NCBI GenBank assembly: GCA_010014835.2
Contig: JAAAKB020026291.1
Span: forward strand, 1 to 23,867
DNA from: Apostichopus leukothele
Taxonomy: Eukaryota > Echinodermata > Holothuroidea > Aspidochirotida > Stichopodidae
Length of the DNA: 23,867 nucleotides
Direction of reading: 5' to 3'
The position numbers were made by a program, and so were the translations under genes. Position 1 is the first letter of the stretch; each line of letters opens with the position of its first letter. Of the stretch, positions 1-10,266 are shown in pieces. The notes under the pieces were generated by a model, which worked only from the letters and a program-made list of their open reading frames with translations, ran no database searches and was not told the origin of the DNA.

Positions 1-9
1 AGTGATTTA

Positions 10-178
10 TTGTTTTGGTTCTGTTGGCCTTTGGGTCCGTGTCCTTTTCACGTCACGTGGGTAAGCGGGAGATTTCTGTTTGCTGGTTTCAGTTGGGTTT
101 TTGGTGGTTGTTATACAGACTGTGGTTGTTTTTGGTTCTGTTGACCTTTGGTCCGTGTCCGTTTTCTTTGCACGTAAA
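10..178. repeat. Imperfect direct repeat, two copies
   Basis: A segment with the core 'ttggttctgttggcctttgg' followed by 'gtccgtgtcc' (about 10-56) recurs at about 124-176 with small changes and a short insertion before 'cacgt'. The two copies lie about 115 bp apart. They are diverged, so this is an old local duplication. The first copy starts close to the window edge, so more copies could lie to the left. Confidence 0.75.
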
Positions 179-218
179 AAACACTCAATAGTTCACGTAG
201 GTTACGCCAACATATATC

Positions 219-263
219 AACATATGAGTTTAACAGCTGTTTAACATATGAGTTTAACAGCTG
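219..263. repeat. Short tandem duplication, about 24-bp period
   Basis: The 21-base motif beginning 'aacatatgagtttaac' and ending 'agctg' occurs at 219-239 and again, identically, at 243-263, separated by 'ttt'. The perfect identity suggests a recent slippage event. It is read through by a minus-strand open frame (111-383), which I do not regard as a gene. Confidence 0.85.
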
Positions 264-3200
264 AACCGCACACAAATGCACACAATTTATGTTACACCTT
301 CTTTGAAAAAGATGTATAGGTAGAGAGCATAGGGAGGCAAAACGGCTGTCTGAATACTGAATACTCCCTCGTGGGCTTTTCATCGAGTGTTTAATGTGTT
401 TAAACAGTATTTATCACACAATTGTATCATTACAGTTTTAGGTTATGAAGTTAAAACTCGTTGATTTAATTGCTTCACGAACCTTACGATAAAATATCGA
501 ACTTAAAGTACTACGGACACCGAGCCAATTTGTCACTGCTCTCTCTCCTTTGTTGTACATTTGTTTAGTGTGGTAATCTTATTCAAATTCTTTCGAAAAG
601 CTCTTTTCGTTTCCAAGATATACACATGTTTTGATAAATCTGGGAAATATTAAATATGTGTAAACTATGACGTAGAGTGTTGCACTTATCAACATTTCTC
701 CTTTAAGGCCTTAGTAATAAGCCGTGTATAATTTGAATAAGGTGATGTTCCTCTTTTCAAAATCGCCTTTGGTCACAAGTGTCCTTGAACCGTAGGTTGT
801 AAAACAAAAGGGATAACATATTTTAGAAAAATAGGCAGTCACTCCCTGTACATCATCAATGTGCATACTTAGCTGGTCAATCTTTGATGGATTTTGATGA
901 GAGTTGCAACTATTTTCATTGTTTCTAATGCCCGGGTGCTATTAAAGTGATTGGGACAAAGACTCACAAAGTTGTTCATATTTGTCAGCAGACCTTTATT
1001 CATTTCAGTCACAAAACTAAGTTCAGCTTTAACCACGTTATAATAACGATCGACTTATTCGGCATTGATTGCACGTGTATACAATGCTTCATAACCTTTA
1101 AAACCTTTAGAAACTAGTTAAAGTTACGATGCATTGCTGTTGTGATGTGCCATGGTATTGACGAAAGTCCAGCTATTTCAATGCAGGTTATTTGTTTTTC
1201 AGCTTGCATCGGATTGATAAATATTAGCACTACTTTCACTAATGGTATTTCCCAAAGTACTGGTTAACTCGAGTCCGTACTCGATTTTGTTTTCTGTAGA
1301 CTAGTTGGATTGGACCCGGACATGTCTCGTACTCGCGCTGCTCTGGGCTCGCACTTGATACCAGATTCCAGACGAGACGAGTCAGCTAATGTGTTATATC
1401 ATCTTAAATGCAATATGACAGGTTTTTCGTTCGGTTGAGTGTATGGGTGTCCAGTATGATCGCTATTTTAAAAACAGTCGTGACGGTCATAGTGTCTTTT
1501 TAATGACAACACGCTTATTCAAGGGGCATGGCTTTTTTCCTTGATGAGATATGTGAAATATATTGACCCAGTCATTGCTGTAGGACTCAAGTAGAGGGTG
1601 CGATACATGCCTTCATTGACAGAACCATGAATGAGCATCTAATAAGTAGCGGTGGGGCAAGATGATGCCACCCCAGTAGTGCTGCATCAATCAGCTGGTC
1701 AGATTCACGTTCAGCTTTTAGTTTCAGATACCTCATGTTCTGCAGAGAGCTTCACTGTTTACTCAAAAATTACCATAAGCGCCTCAATTTGAAAAAAAAG
1801 GAAAAAGTTGATTCCAAACTTCCAAATTTAACAGAACTATGAAGTATGAAAACAAAAATCAAACATCTTATCATATTAATTTCATGTGCTAACATAAAGC
1901 ACGTTACTTGTCTCAAACTACTGCGATGTTCCTTTTCAGATTACTTTTTTAATGCTATGTTGTTTCTGCTGAGAATGTCCGCTGACGGGGCGTAATGTTT
2001 ATTAACTGTTTACGTACTTTTTGTTAGTAACTGCGACGAAATGTATCACGAGTGACATTCGCACTTCATACTTTGAGACAAAATTACGAAATTATACAAT
2101 CATTTGACCATCTGGACCAATTGGGATGCCTACCTTAGCTCCAAAATATTTTATATTTTGTACCATCTTCTATTAAAGTAACCAAATACTCCATCCGCGA
2201 CAATAGGTAACAAATATTTGGTTTCATGTTTTTAGAAAGAGATGATATCAAACAACACATGGAAAGTCCAATTGAATAAAGGTAATCTAAAATATCATTG
2301 TAGGAATTTGTTGTTGAAATTTGTTGATTTTGATTTTGGAAAAAGTAAATTCATTTCTATTGCTTCCTTTGCTGTGCCAACTCGGTTACAATGAATTTGT
2401 AAAATTTGCGTGAAACTTGTTGCCTAAGAAAATGAGTAAATAAGCAAAGGAGATGAGCAGTTTCTGTCTTTGATTGAATAATTTACTTTCAATACATGCA
2501 AAAAAAATTGTGTCGCAAGTTTTTGCAGAAAGATAAAAGATATATTAATTTTATTTGATCTATCCACTGTTAATGTTTATGTGTAAATGCAAATTTTTGT
2601 GGAATAAACAAATTGGGCATGAATATCCCAGTAAAGTTAGAAAACAAATTGTTTACCACCATCTGTTATTGGTGGCCTGAAATCCATAAATATATTTTAT
2701 GGTATTATTCCACAAGTATTCTGCACACTTACTAAGAACTAAGCAGTTTGTAGCAAATCCCATAATGTAGTGTGAACCAACAATAACATCCATGTTTCCT
2801 GTTCAAGTTTGGTGTCATTGCTGCTTTATTCGAATCATTCGATGAGCAGTTTGCCGCAATATATCATTGTTATAGAACTGTACTCCCCTCCCAAACTTTA
2901 AAAAAGTAATGATCGCCAGAAGTAAGTACACGGAAAGACAAAGTTATAAGACGATCATCTGGCAATTTATTGAACAATAACGTTACAAAGCAGTGCCGAA
3001 TAAATCAACCCACATAAAGATCTTCACACTTCTGTTGTTAAAACATTGCTGCACATCTATGTCAAGTTATTTATTATATTGTAATAACTTGTTAAGTAAT
3101 GATGTTAATCGAATAACAGAAATCGACTATATCCTTGTCTTAGTTGATATTCGTCTAACAATAATAACTGTAAAACAAAATCACCCCTTCTCAAATGACT

Positions 3201-3640
3201 CCAATTGTCGAAAGTTCTTTCTCTCTTCTCACATACCCGACTCTCATGACTTTATCAGTTAAAACTGGTAAAGGTCAGTACACGTTAATCAGCTAAAAAT
3301 GATGTGTGTATAATTTCTTAACATGTGGTACATGTGTGACCAGTTGCCACTGAGGACTTACAAACAGAAAGTAGTAAACACGCAATCCTGTGCATGAGCA
3401 TTGACTGGACTAACCAGACTACTCTAAAGGTTTCGCCAATAATTTCGTCCATATTTTAACAGAAAGTTGATGGCACTTTACTGCAAATCGCTTAAAATAT
3501 GCAATTTGAACCATTCTTACATGGTTCTATGCACTATGTCAAGCGTTGTGACAGTTTTTTAGCCTCCTAACCAGTCACTAGTTGAAACAGCCTTTGCATA
3601 ATGGATTCGTCTGTTCGTAATGGTAGCATGGTAGCCATGA
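264..3640. other. AT-rich stretch with no gene seen
   Basis: No open frame here looks like protein: the only one of any length (2993-3262, plus) is made of AT-rich codons and has no splice-like borders. I see no tRNA box, no long array and no transposon ends. The one compositional anomaly is a CpG-dense patch at about 1265-1384. Confidence 0.6.
1265..1384. other. CpG-dense patch with repeated ACTCG words
   Basis: In an otherwise AT-rich, CpG-poor stretch this segment holds about ten CpG dinucleotides and several copies of 'actcg' or its complement: 'actcgagtccgtactcga' at 1267-1284, 'tcgtactcgcgctgc' near 1327, and 'gacgagacgagtc' near 1371. It could be the remnant of a repeat or a small regulatory patch. 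No function is visible. Confidence 0.4.
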
Positions 3641-3882
3641 TCTGCTGACAGGTCTAACAAAAATGTCTTACGGTGTTATTACACACTTCAGTTTATACTG
3701 ATTAACGGTTGTCTATAGTATACACCGTACAAACTGATCAAGCCAAATACATTGGGTGCACAGTAGCATCTGCTGACAGGTCTAACATTTTTTACGGTGT
3801 TCAAACATACTTCAGTTTATACTGATTGAGGGTTGTCTCTTATTTCCCAGTACATACTGATCAAGCCATGTTCATTGGGTGG
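3641..3882. repeat. Two-copy tandem duplication, period about 128 bp
   Basis: Both copies start with 'tctgctgacaggtctaac' (3641 and 3769). They share 'acttcagtttatactgatt', 'ggttgtct' and 'actgatcaagcca', and both end near 'attgggtg' (3751 and 3874). A few substitutions and a net indel of about 5 bases separate them. It is a diverged tandem duplication with no coding frame. Confidence 0.85.
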
Positions 3883-5500
3883 GGCTTCAGATTAACCAAC
3901 AGAAAGTAAACAAAATTAAACACTAAGAACTACTTAAAAGGAAGCTATAGGTTCAGTTGTTGCTTTAATAATAGCTTTTCCTCCTTTCGAAACAAAGCCT
4001 ATTAAAAGTTAACAACTCTACTGGGTCATTAAATTTTGTCATAAACGTTTATTGCAGTGAGTCATAAATATTTTCCTCCATAAACATTTATCGCACGGGT
4101 AGTGATAATATCTCCATTATAGGTTTACACAGACAAAGAATTATCCATCAGATTAAAAACCAAGGCTCGGAGACAGTAAAAACGGATATATCCACATAAT
4201 AATATGCATAGTAACGCATCATGTCGGAATATAGTGATGGGGAGTGTCAAAAACACATTTCTTCACGATCGAGTATGAATGAATGTAATTTAGATCCTCC
4301 TGCAAGCAGGATCTCGCGAAGAAGCCATTAGGGAGTATACACTAAAATCGCATTTGAATGCTTTAGTGCAAACTTATCCCTCTAAAAGGCTATTTCTTGC
4401 ATAATATAATTAATGATTCTATGGAAACTGTTTTTGTTTAAAACCTTGACGGTAATAAATCTCGAAGCTGTTAGACTGGAATATTTAAGGAATACATAGC
4501 AGCAGGAAATATTCGAGTCAAAGTGAACTCCCTTTACTCACAATATCATGTAATGTAGCCTACACATAGCATACACTGTAGAAAACACACACTCACATTT
4601 TTACTCCTCTTTACCCCCATCTCCCCGTATCTCTCCTTCAACCTGCCTGACCTCTCTGAGCACCGACTTTCGGACTTTCACTGGCTCACAACCAGAAAGT
4701 CGAGATATATGGATTGTTCATGGATATTGAAATAGTTTTTAAGTTTGTTCTCGGCATCCATCACATTAAATGATAAGAACATACATTCTCTCAACCTTAT
4801 CGACACATGTGCTATATACGCAATCGCATGAATCAGGTGAATCCCCTGATATTACGAAACATTTGTTAAAATACTTAAAATGTATATGTTGCCATAATTA
4901 TTGCCCGTCTAGTTTCCAAATATAAAATATAACATCAGCGCTTAGTTACAGGAGACGCTGTTGTCAGTTTGTTATGTCTAGTTTCAGATACTGGTTTCAT
5001 ACTTGTTTGGGCTTTTCCATGTATAAGGACGCATGAATGCATTTGGTTGATGATACTAACTTTCTTCGACATTGGTCAACCAAATTCAACAATAACATAT
5101 CCCATAACTGGATACAGTTTGGCGTAGTCTAAGCTTCGCATGTAAGTTTAGCCTGACAGAAAGTGTGACTAACCCTTGGCAATTTTGCAGCAAATTGCAC
5201 AGTTTGGAGTGGAAATATGTTAATAGTTTACAACTCTGCATTAATTACTTGATTAAGTCCGGTATAGAATGTGCAACTGGAATGGGTTTGATATTTCAAT
5301 GTAATGAAACGATAGCAGGAGAAATATCTTGCTCTATACGTCGCACGTTATGCTTTCCCAACCGATGTTTTACAAATAGCAGTATCTGAATGAAGTATAC
5401 AGCCCTTAATAGAGGATGACGTCACAGTCGCATAATTAGTTGGGTGAATTATGCCCTTGCTGTATATATAGTAATTAAAACTAGGACTATTTTTTTCACA
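3883..5500. other. No gene seen
   Basis: AT-rich sequence without a convincing open frame. A small imperfect palindrome lies near 4290-4315 ('agatcct' ... 'aggatct'). A plus-strand open frame at 5165-5389 lacks codon character and splice borders. Confidence 0.5.
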
Positions 5501-5640
5501 GGTTTCGCTTTGCCAGTATTCAACAGGACAAGATACACTTGTTTGGTTTTCATCGCCTTTTGCAAAATGAAACTGAAACAGAATTTTCTTGGAGATATTG
5601 GTTGTCAAAGGTCGTTCTAAATTTGTAGTTGTCGTTTCAA
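5501..5640 (+). other. Possible terminal exon, strand uncertain
   Basis: On the plus strand a very good 3' splice-type signal, 'ctatttttttcacag', ends at 5500. All three frames after it stay open for 20 codons or more. One frame includes the residues FRFASIQQDK and ends in RYWLSKVVLNL before a TAG. The minus strand over the same DNA is also open (5348-5608) and includes SCPVEYWQSETCEK after a weaker acceptor-like 'ttctgtttcag'. With both strands open, coding status and direction cannot be settled by eye. I do not recognise either peptide. There is no AATAAA soon after the plus-strand stop. Confidence 0.2.
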
Positions 5641-8503
5641 TTTAATTTGCATTTAGAATAACACAAATGAATGATATTGTTATAGACACGTATGATCTCT
5701 GCGGAATTGTAAGAATGTGGTGACGAATATTGGCATTCTCCAACGGTAAGTGTACGAAAGACACATAGACGAGAACGAAACTATGATATTTGTAAAGTAC
5801 GTTTAGTCAAAATGGTGTCAAGTCTGCAAAACGGTTAGATTCAAATTTTAATGAACGAAAAACAAAACTGTTAACATACTGCTTACCTGTTGTCAAAATG
5901 CCTGTGAAAGTCAACGTACCAGCTAGAGTTGGATCTCTTCGTTAAAAGTAAACTGAAATCGTAGGCCTATACAAAACATACAAAATGAAACGAAAGCTGG
6001 TTTCGTTGCAGTTTTTCTTATGAGAAGATCATGTCAAAACGGTAATTTTTAGTTTTTGACTTTTTTTGGCAAAATGGTGATGTCCCTTCCGTAGTAAACG
6101 ATGAGCTGGTGATTGAAATATATAATTCATATACAATTAATCAAAAGGAACTAGGAAAGAACTTGACGTTTGAAAAGTACTAGTAGTTCATATATGGATA
6201 TATACGAAACTTATCTTTATATGGAGTAATTCTGGCTCGTATGAAAACATTCAAAGTATACTTCCTCATCAGTTGTTTCGCACAGAGCAAAACTCCACAT
6301 TTCGACCGTTATGAGCGTGTGATAAAACTAGGGCATCTTCAGAAACAAAACAGTTCCTTTTCAGTATCGTGGCAAACAGATACTTCCTCTTTTTGGTGGA
6401 GACACCCATTCAACTTTAACTCACACCTGCGCACAAAATTGTCACAACGTTCAACGTTATGAAGAACAATAACAAAAACAATGTTGAACTATAGAATCTA
6501 GGTCAATCGTAAGATATCTTATTCGTATAGGCTTTTGGAAGAGTATAACTCGGCCTTTACGCAGAGCCGAATATTAACTCCCGCTCATCTGACATCGCGA
6601 CACCTTTTTAAATTTTTGTTGTTGTATAAATTAGCCAAACCGGCATCTTACATTGTCAATTACAGAGTCCAAACCGCACTCTTGCTCCACAACAACGGTT
6701 TTCATATCAATCCAATCCTTCACCATTCTAACAAACAATCCCACAGTGCCACAAAGCAGCCCTCGCTCTTATACGCAACTTGTGCTTCGAGTGAAAATAT
6801 TAAATTTCTGTGCAAATATCACATTGCCTGTCGAAGTACAGCAAACATATTGCAAAACTATTAATAGTTATGCAAAATATATGTTGTGGCATGTAGAAAA
6901 TGCCTCCATCAAATCAATCGGCAAATGCTTTTGCTACCTCTAGGGTATTGTTCAGCTTGATGGTTTATACATGTTAGGAGTTCATAAACGAATTCTATTC
7001 AAACGTTGTTACCGTGTGTCATAATGAAGCCTAACCACCTCGGTAAAGATATACTTGCGATGACGAACGACATGTATGATGCTGGAATGTGAATGAGATT
7101 TATAGAAATGTATGCAGGAATCTCGCAATCGCGCGTCTAATGCGAAATGCTGGTGCCCAACATTGACGCTAAAACCTGTTTAATTCCTCACTTTGAAGGT
7201 ATCATGTTAATTTACGTATTTTACAGGATCATTCATATTTTGACATGATCATTCCATGTATGAAACTTCTCAGGCATTTATGCTGGTATAATATAACCCT
7301 GATGGAATACTTAACCTGAATCTTAAACTCCGCAGAAACTTCACAGGGAAAGAAAAAAACCCTGAACAATCAGTGATGAAAACACTGTTCATGTTTGTTC
7401 GGCAATATTAGCCCTACTCAATAAGCTATCGCAACCAAACTGCAGTTATCTTCTCTTTGAGAACGTCTAGCGAATCACCTTTTTTTATATACGGATACGA
7501 GTTCACGCTGTCAAATTTACGTCATATCAAATGAAAAGCCAAGATAACGTAGGTATAGGGCCTATGAGCACACGAGACAATTGTAATATTATAGTTAGGC
7601 TTTAACAATAGCAAGCGATATCGTGTTAGGCTAGTAACCTATCTTAGTCAATTATGGTAAGCGTTCGCCATTCAATAGGCAGATTTAGAAGTCGTGATGC
7701 TATCATATTCGTGAAACTAGTAAATATTATGGTGATTTCATCAAAGAAGACTCAATTCAACATAAACCGCAAGGAGAAGTTATGGACTACAACTAATAGT
7801 TTAAAGATATCCGATTGCGAGATATATCCGGTTTCACTGGAAAACAATACTGGTGTTTTAATAATATGCTATTATGTGATCAATTTTAATTTAATTTAAT
7901 TTTTCTCACATCAACTTTTGCTTCCAAACAGGAAGCTGTTGCGAAAGTTGACAAAACAAGTCATTACAACCAGACACATATGAAACTCACCTTCCTTTTA
8001 TAGCCATAGATTTCAATGACTAATTCAATATACCGTTTGAATGTAAACAAAAAGAAATACTTCCTTATTTAAAAGAAGCTTATAGAGCTAAATTTAGCTT
8101 TCACAAAGGTTGTTCTTGTTGTTGTAACTTAAGAAGTGATTTTATCAGGATTGAACGCTGCAGGAGTTCCTTTGTGACTAATACAGTATTTTCTTTGACG
8201 ATGACATCTACAGAATTCCGAGCTCAATCATTACTTCTCAATTGAAATTGCAAGCCATTTGGATCTTTATTCTGGCTGGACAAAAAATACCATATCTCGT
8301 TACAGATGGTCTTCTTTTCCGATTTAGTTATGATTTAGGGAATAAGAAGTTATATCCCCAAAAGGACAATTAAATATAAGTACATGCATTAAAATTAAAA
8401 TATATACAATGGACAAAGAGGATGAGACAAGTTAAGAGACAAAGAAGTTAAAGTAGATTAGTAAAATACTAGAAACCTAACTATTATATAGATTGTTATA
8501 AAG
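5641..8503. other. No gene seen
   Basis: Long AT-rich stretch. Overlapping plus-strand frames at 6241-6462, 6535-6943 and 7654-7899 have AT-driven composition and no consistent splice borders, so I treat them as chance. A short (TTTAA)-like run lies at about 7879-7904. No transposon ends or RNA genes were seen. Confidence 0.5.
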
Positions 8504-8509
8504 TTTAAT
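8504..8509 (-). promoter_or_regulatory. ATTAAA poly(A)-signal candidate
   Basis: On the minus strand, ATTAAA lies about 54 nt downstream of the stop codon of the coding-like block at 8563-8787. ATTAAA is the commonest variant of the animal polyadenylation signal. In AT-rich DNA it also occurs by chance, so its weight comes only from its position. Confidence 0.3.
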
Positions 8510-8562
8510 ACAAAGATGGATAAACGATGATTTGTGTCGGTTTGTAGCAGCATAAGGTAATC

Positions 8563-8787
8563 TCATTCGTCCACTATACGAGGGAATATTGCACTGTTAA
8601 GATCTACATATAGGGGTTGGTTGTTATCGTCAAGTACGGTGTTCAGCGTAGCCTCAAGATAATGTTGATATGATGAGTACACAGTCAGCTGATTACCCCC
8701 TAAAATGGAATAAGCTTGTCCGATAATGGAATCATATGTTTTTTTTTTATCTGTACCGTCCACATTCCCAATACAATACAGCCACAC
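8563..8787 (-). CDS. Possible terminal exon of an unrecognised protein
   Basis: A 74-codon minus-strand frame has balanced, protein-like composition rather than the AT-driven bias of most frames here. It includes the segments YDSIIGQAYSILGG, YSSYQHYLEATLN and DLNSAIFPRIVDE, then TGA. An ATTAAA lies about 54 nt downstream on the same strand. Upstream, 'gatttttaattcag' looks like a 3' splice site, but the first triplet after it in this frame is TGA, so that acceptor does not work in this frame as sequenced. A ten-base T run at 8739-8748 (poly-A on the coding strand, encoding lysines) is a likely place for an indel or sequencing error that would change the phase. There is no in-frame ATG. I do not recognise the family. 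It may be a last exon, a decayed gene or chance. Confidence 0.33.
   Translation of the reverse strand: MWLYCIGNVDGTDKKKTYDSIIGQAYSILGGNQLTVYSSYQHYLEATLNTVLDDNNQPLYVDLNSAIFPRIVDE
8739..8748. repeat. T10 homopolymer inside the open frame
   Basis: Ten consecutive T residues (A10 on the minus strand). It falls inside the coding-like minus frame 8563-8787, where it would encode a lysine run. It is a natural slippage site. Confidence 0.95.
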
Positions 8788-8940
8788 AATGCCATTTCAC
8801 TGAATTAAAAATCAAATTGTAAGGATGCCGATACAGATATTGAATTATTTTCATTTATGGAGACGAAGCAGTCTCGGGTTGATCCCTTTAACCAAATAAT
8901 CAATGTGATTGTGCCAAGCAATCTGATCATCCATTAAACA

Positions 8941-9462
8941 CCAACTGAGATACCCGTTGGATGAGACTCATTACAACACCAACTTAGATACTTGTTGGAT
9001 GAGACTCATTACAACACCAACGTAGTTACCTGTTGGATGATACTCATTACAACACCAACTTAGATACCTGTTGGATGATACTCATTACAACACCAACTTA
9101 GATATTTGTTGGATGAGACTCATTACAACACCAACTAAGATACTTGTTGGATCAGTTTCATTACAACACCAACTTAGATACCTGTTGGATGAGACTCATT
9201 ACAACACCAGCGTAGATACCTGTTGGATGAGACTCATTACAACATCAACTAAGATACTTGTTATATGAGACTCATTACAACACCAACGTAGATACCTGTT
9301 GGATGATACTCATTAAAACACCAACTTAGATACTTGTTGGATGAGACTCATTACAACACCAACGTAGATACCTGTTGGATGAGACTCATTACAACACCAA
9401 CGTAGATACTTGTTGGATGAGACTCATTACAACACCAACTAAGATACTTGTTGGATGAGACA
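8941..9462. repeat. Minisatellite, 38-bp unit, about 13.7 copies
   Basis: Tandem array of a unit beginning 'ccaacttagatacctgttgg' and ending 'gagactcattacaaca'. Starts at 8941, 8979, 9017 and every 38 bases to 9435 are in exact register with no indels. The last copy is cut after about 28 bases, near 9462. Units differ by a few substitutions ('ttag'/'cgtag'/'ctaag', 'acctg'/'acttg', 'gagact'/'gatact'). Upstream, 'catccattaaaca' resembles the end of a unit, so the array may start near 8929. The unit is not a multiple of three; the open frame at 9071-9268 is produced by the array and is not a gene. Confidence 0.97.
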
Positions 9463-9754
9463 CGTTCGCTGTCGTTAATGATTACCTCATGACCTGACTT
9501 TGTGACTTTCCTAAAATCCAATTACCATCTCTTTTGTGTTCATCACATTAACTTCAAGAACGTTCTGATCACAATATTTCACAAAACGATTTATTCGGTC
9601 TAATTAAGCTCTATCGTCATCCTTTGTAATCAAACCGACCAGGGTAGAATCATTAGCAAACTTAATTACAGGACAGCTGTTATTTGATGATCTAGCATCG
9701 GTTGTGTACACAGTATATTTTTGGTTTTACGAACATTTTTGCAAGACCGGAAGA

Positions 9755-9779
9755 GGGTTTGAGTGGGGGCAGGGAGGGG
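9755..9779 (+). other. G-quadruplex-type tract
   Basis: Four runs of three or more G occur with loops of 7, 2 and 1 bases: 'ggg' at 9755, 'ggggg' at 9765, 'ggg' at 9772 and 'gggg' at 9776. This fits the usual G3+ N1-7 rule for an intramolecular quadruplex. No neighbouring gene gives it a role. Confidence 0.55.
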
Positions 9780-9957
9780 TGAGTAGTGTCAATACTATTG
9801 TGTCGTGGGAACTATTTCTAATGTAAATAATGTAAGGAAGGACATCAAAGAAGTGTTTTCATACAAACAACATACAAACATTTCATACAAACAACTAGAG
9901 AAGGGAACACAAACAAACTTTACGTTTCTGTCATTTAATAACCATCCGTCAGTTCGC

Positions 9958-9983
9958 CCATGGAGCTATAAACAGCTCCATGG
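9958..9983. repeat. Perfect hairpin, CCATGGAGCT stem
   Basis: A 10-bp perfect inverted repeat, 'ccatggagct' (9958-9967) and 'agctccatgg' (9974-9983), is separated by the six-base loop 'ataaac'. A perfect 9-bp direct repeat 'gttcgccca' lies at 9952-9960 and 9983-9991. The stem core is the same as in the larger hairpin at 22999-23041. Confidence 0.9.
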
Positions 9984-10127
9984 TTCGCCCAACGTAAAAA
10001 AAAAGTTACCTTGATAAACAATAATGCATTATCCCTAAAATAAAAAATAATAATTTCAGGATGAAATGAATATACCTCCAGAGATGGATAAAGGTATTTA
10101 TGATAGTCGCACACACTGTTGTATTAC

Positions 10128-10266
10128 CTGCATTGAAAACAGAGCTGTCTCTCGCTCTTTCTTTCTTGGTGCCAATTTCTGGCAGTTTGCCAACCTTGAA
10201 TGTATTAGCTAAACGAGAGAATAACAATTGCTCAAAACTTGCTTTTAAAGGTTTTTGTTGAGGCAC
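10128..10266 (-). CDS. Possible internal exon, unrecognised protein
   Basis: This minus-strand open block reads with good coding character. It includes the residues KASFEQLLFSRLANTF and LPEIGTKKERARDSSVFNA, and it ends at a strong 5' splice-type site, CAG then GTAATA (intron GT at 10127-10126), giving a phase-1 exon end. An in-frame TAA just before the block (about 10270) means the exon would have to begin after it. The sequence 'gtattaaag' there is only a weak acceptor. The composition is mixed charged and hydrophobic, with a basic cluster near the end and no signal peptide. The continuation past the donor becomes hydrophobic and AT-driven, as expected of intron. I do not recognise the family. 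Confidence 0.3.

Larger units (their letters stand above)
9463..10127. other. Spacer with G-rich tract and hairpin; no gene
   Basis: Between the 38-bp minisatellite and the coding-like block at 10128 I see no credible gene. It holds a G-rich tract (9755-9779) and a palindrome (9958-9983). The frame at 9805-10014 covers repeated 'catacaaaca' words and the hairpin, so it is not persuasive. Confidence 0.5.

Noticed and set aside
111-383. 90-codon minus frame with a true ATG and a donor-like GAAG|GTGTAA
   Set aside because: Its second half runs through the short tandem duplication at 219-263 and the repeat at 124-176. The first 28 codons read fairly well, but there is no other support.
6535-6943. 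Two overlapping plus frames of about 100 codons
   Set aside because: Composition follows AT-rich DNA, the reading frames overlap each other, and no borders or motifs support coding.
9071-9268. 65-codon plus frame with a repeating peptide
   Set aside because: It lies entirely in the 38-bp minisatellite. The unit is not a multiple of three and the frame has no start context or flanking coding sequence.
8941-9462. CRISPR array
   Set aside because: Units are directly adjacent and diverged throughout, with no alternation of constant repeats and unique spacers, and the context is eukaryotic.
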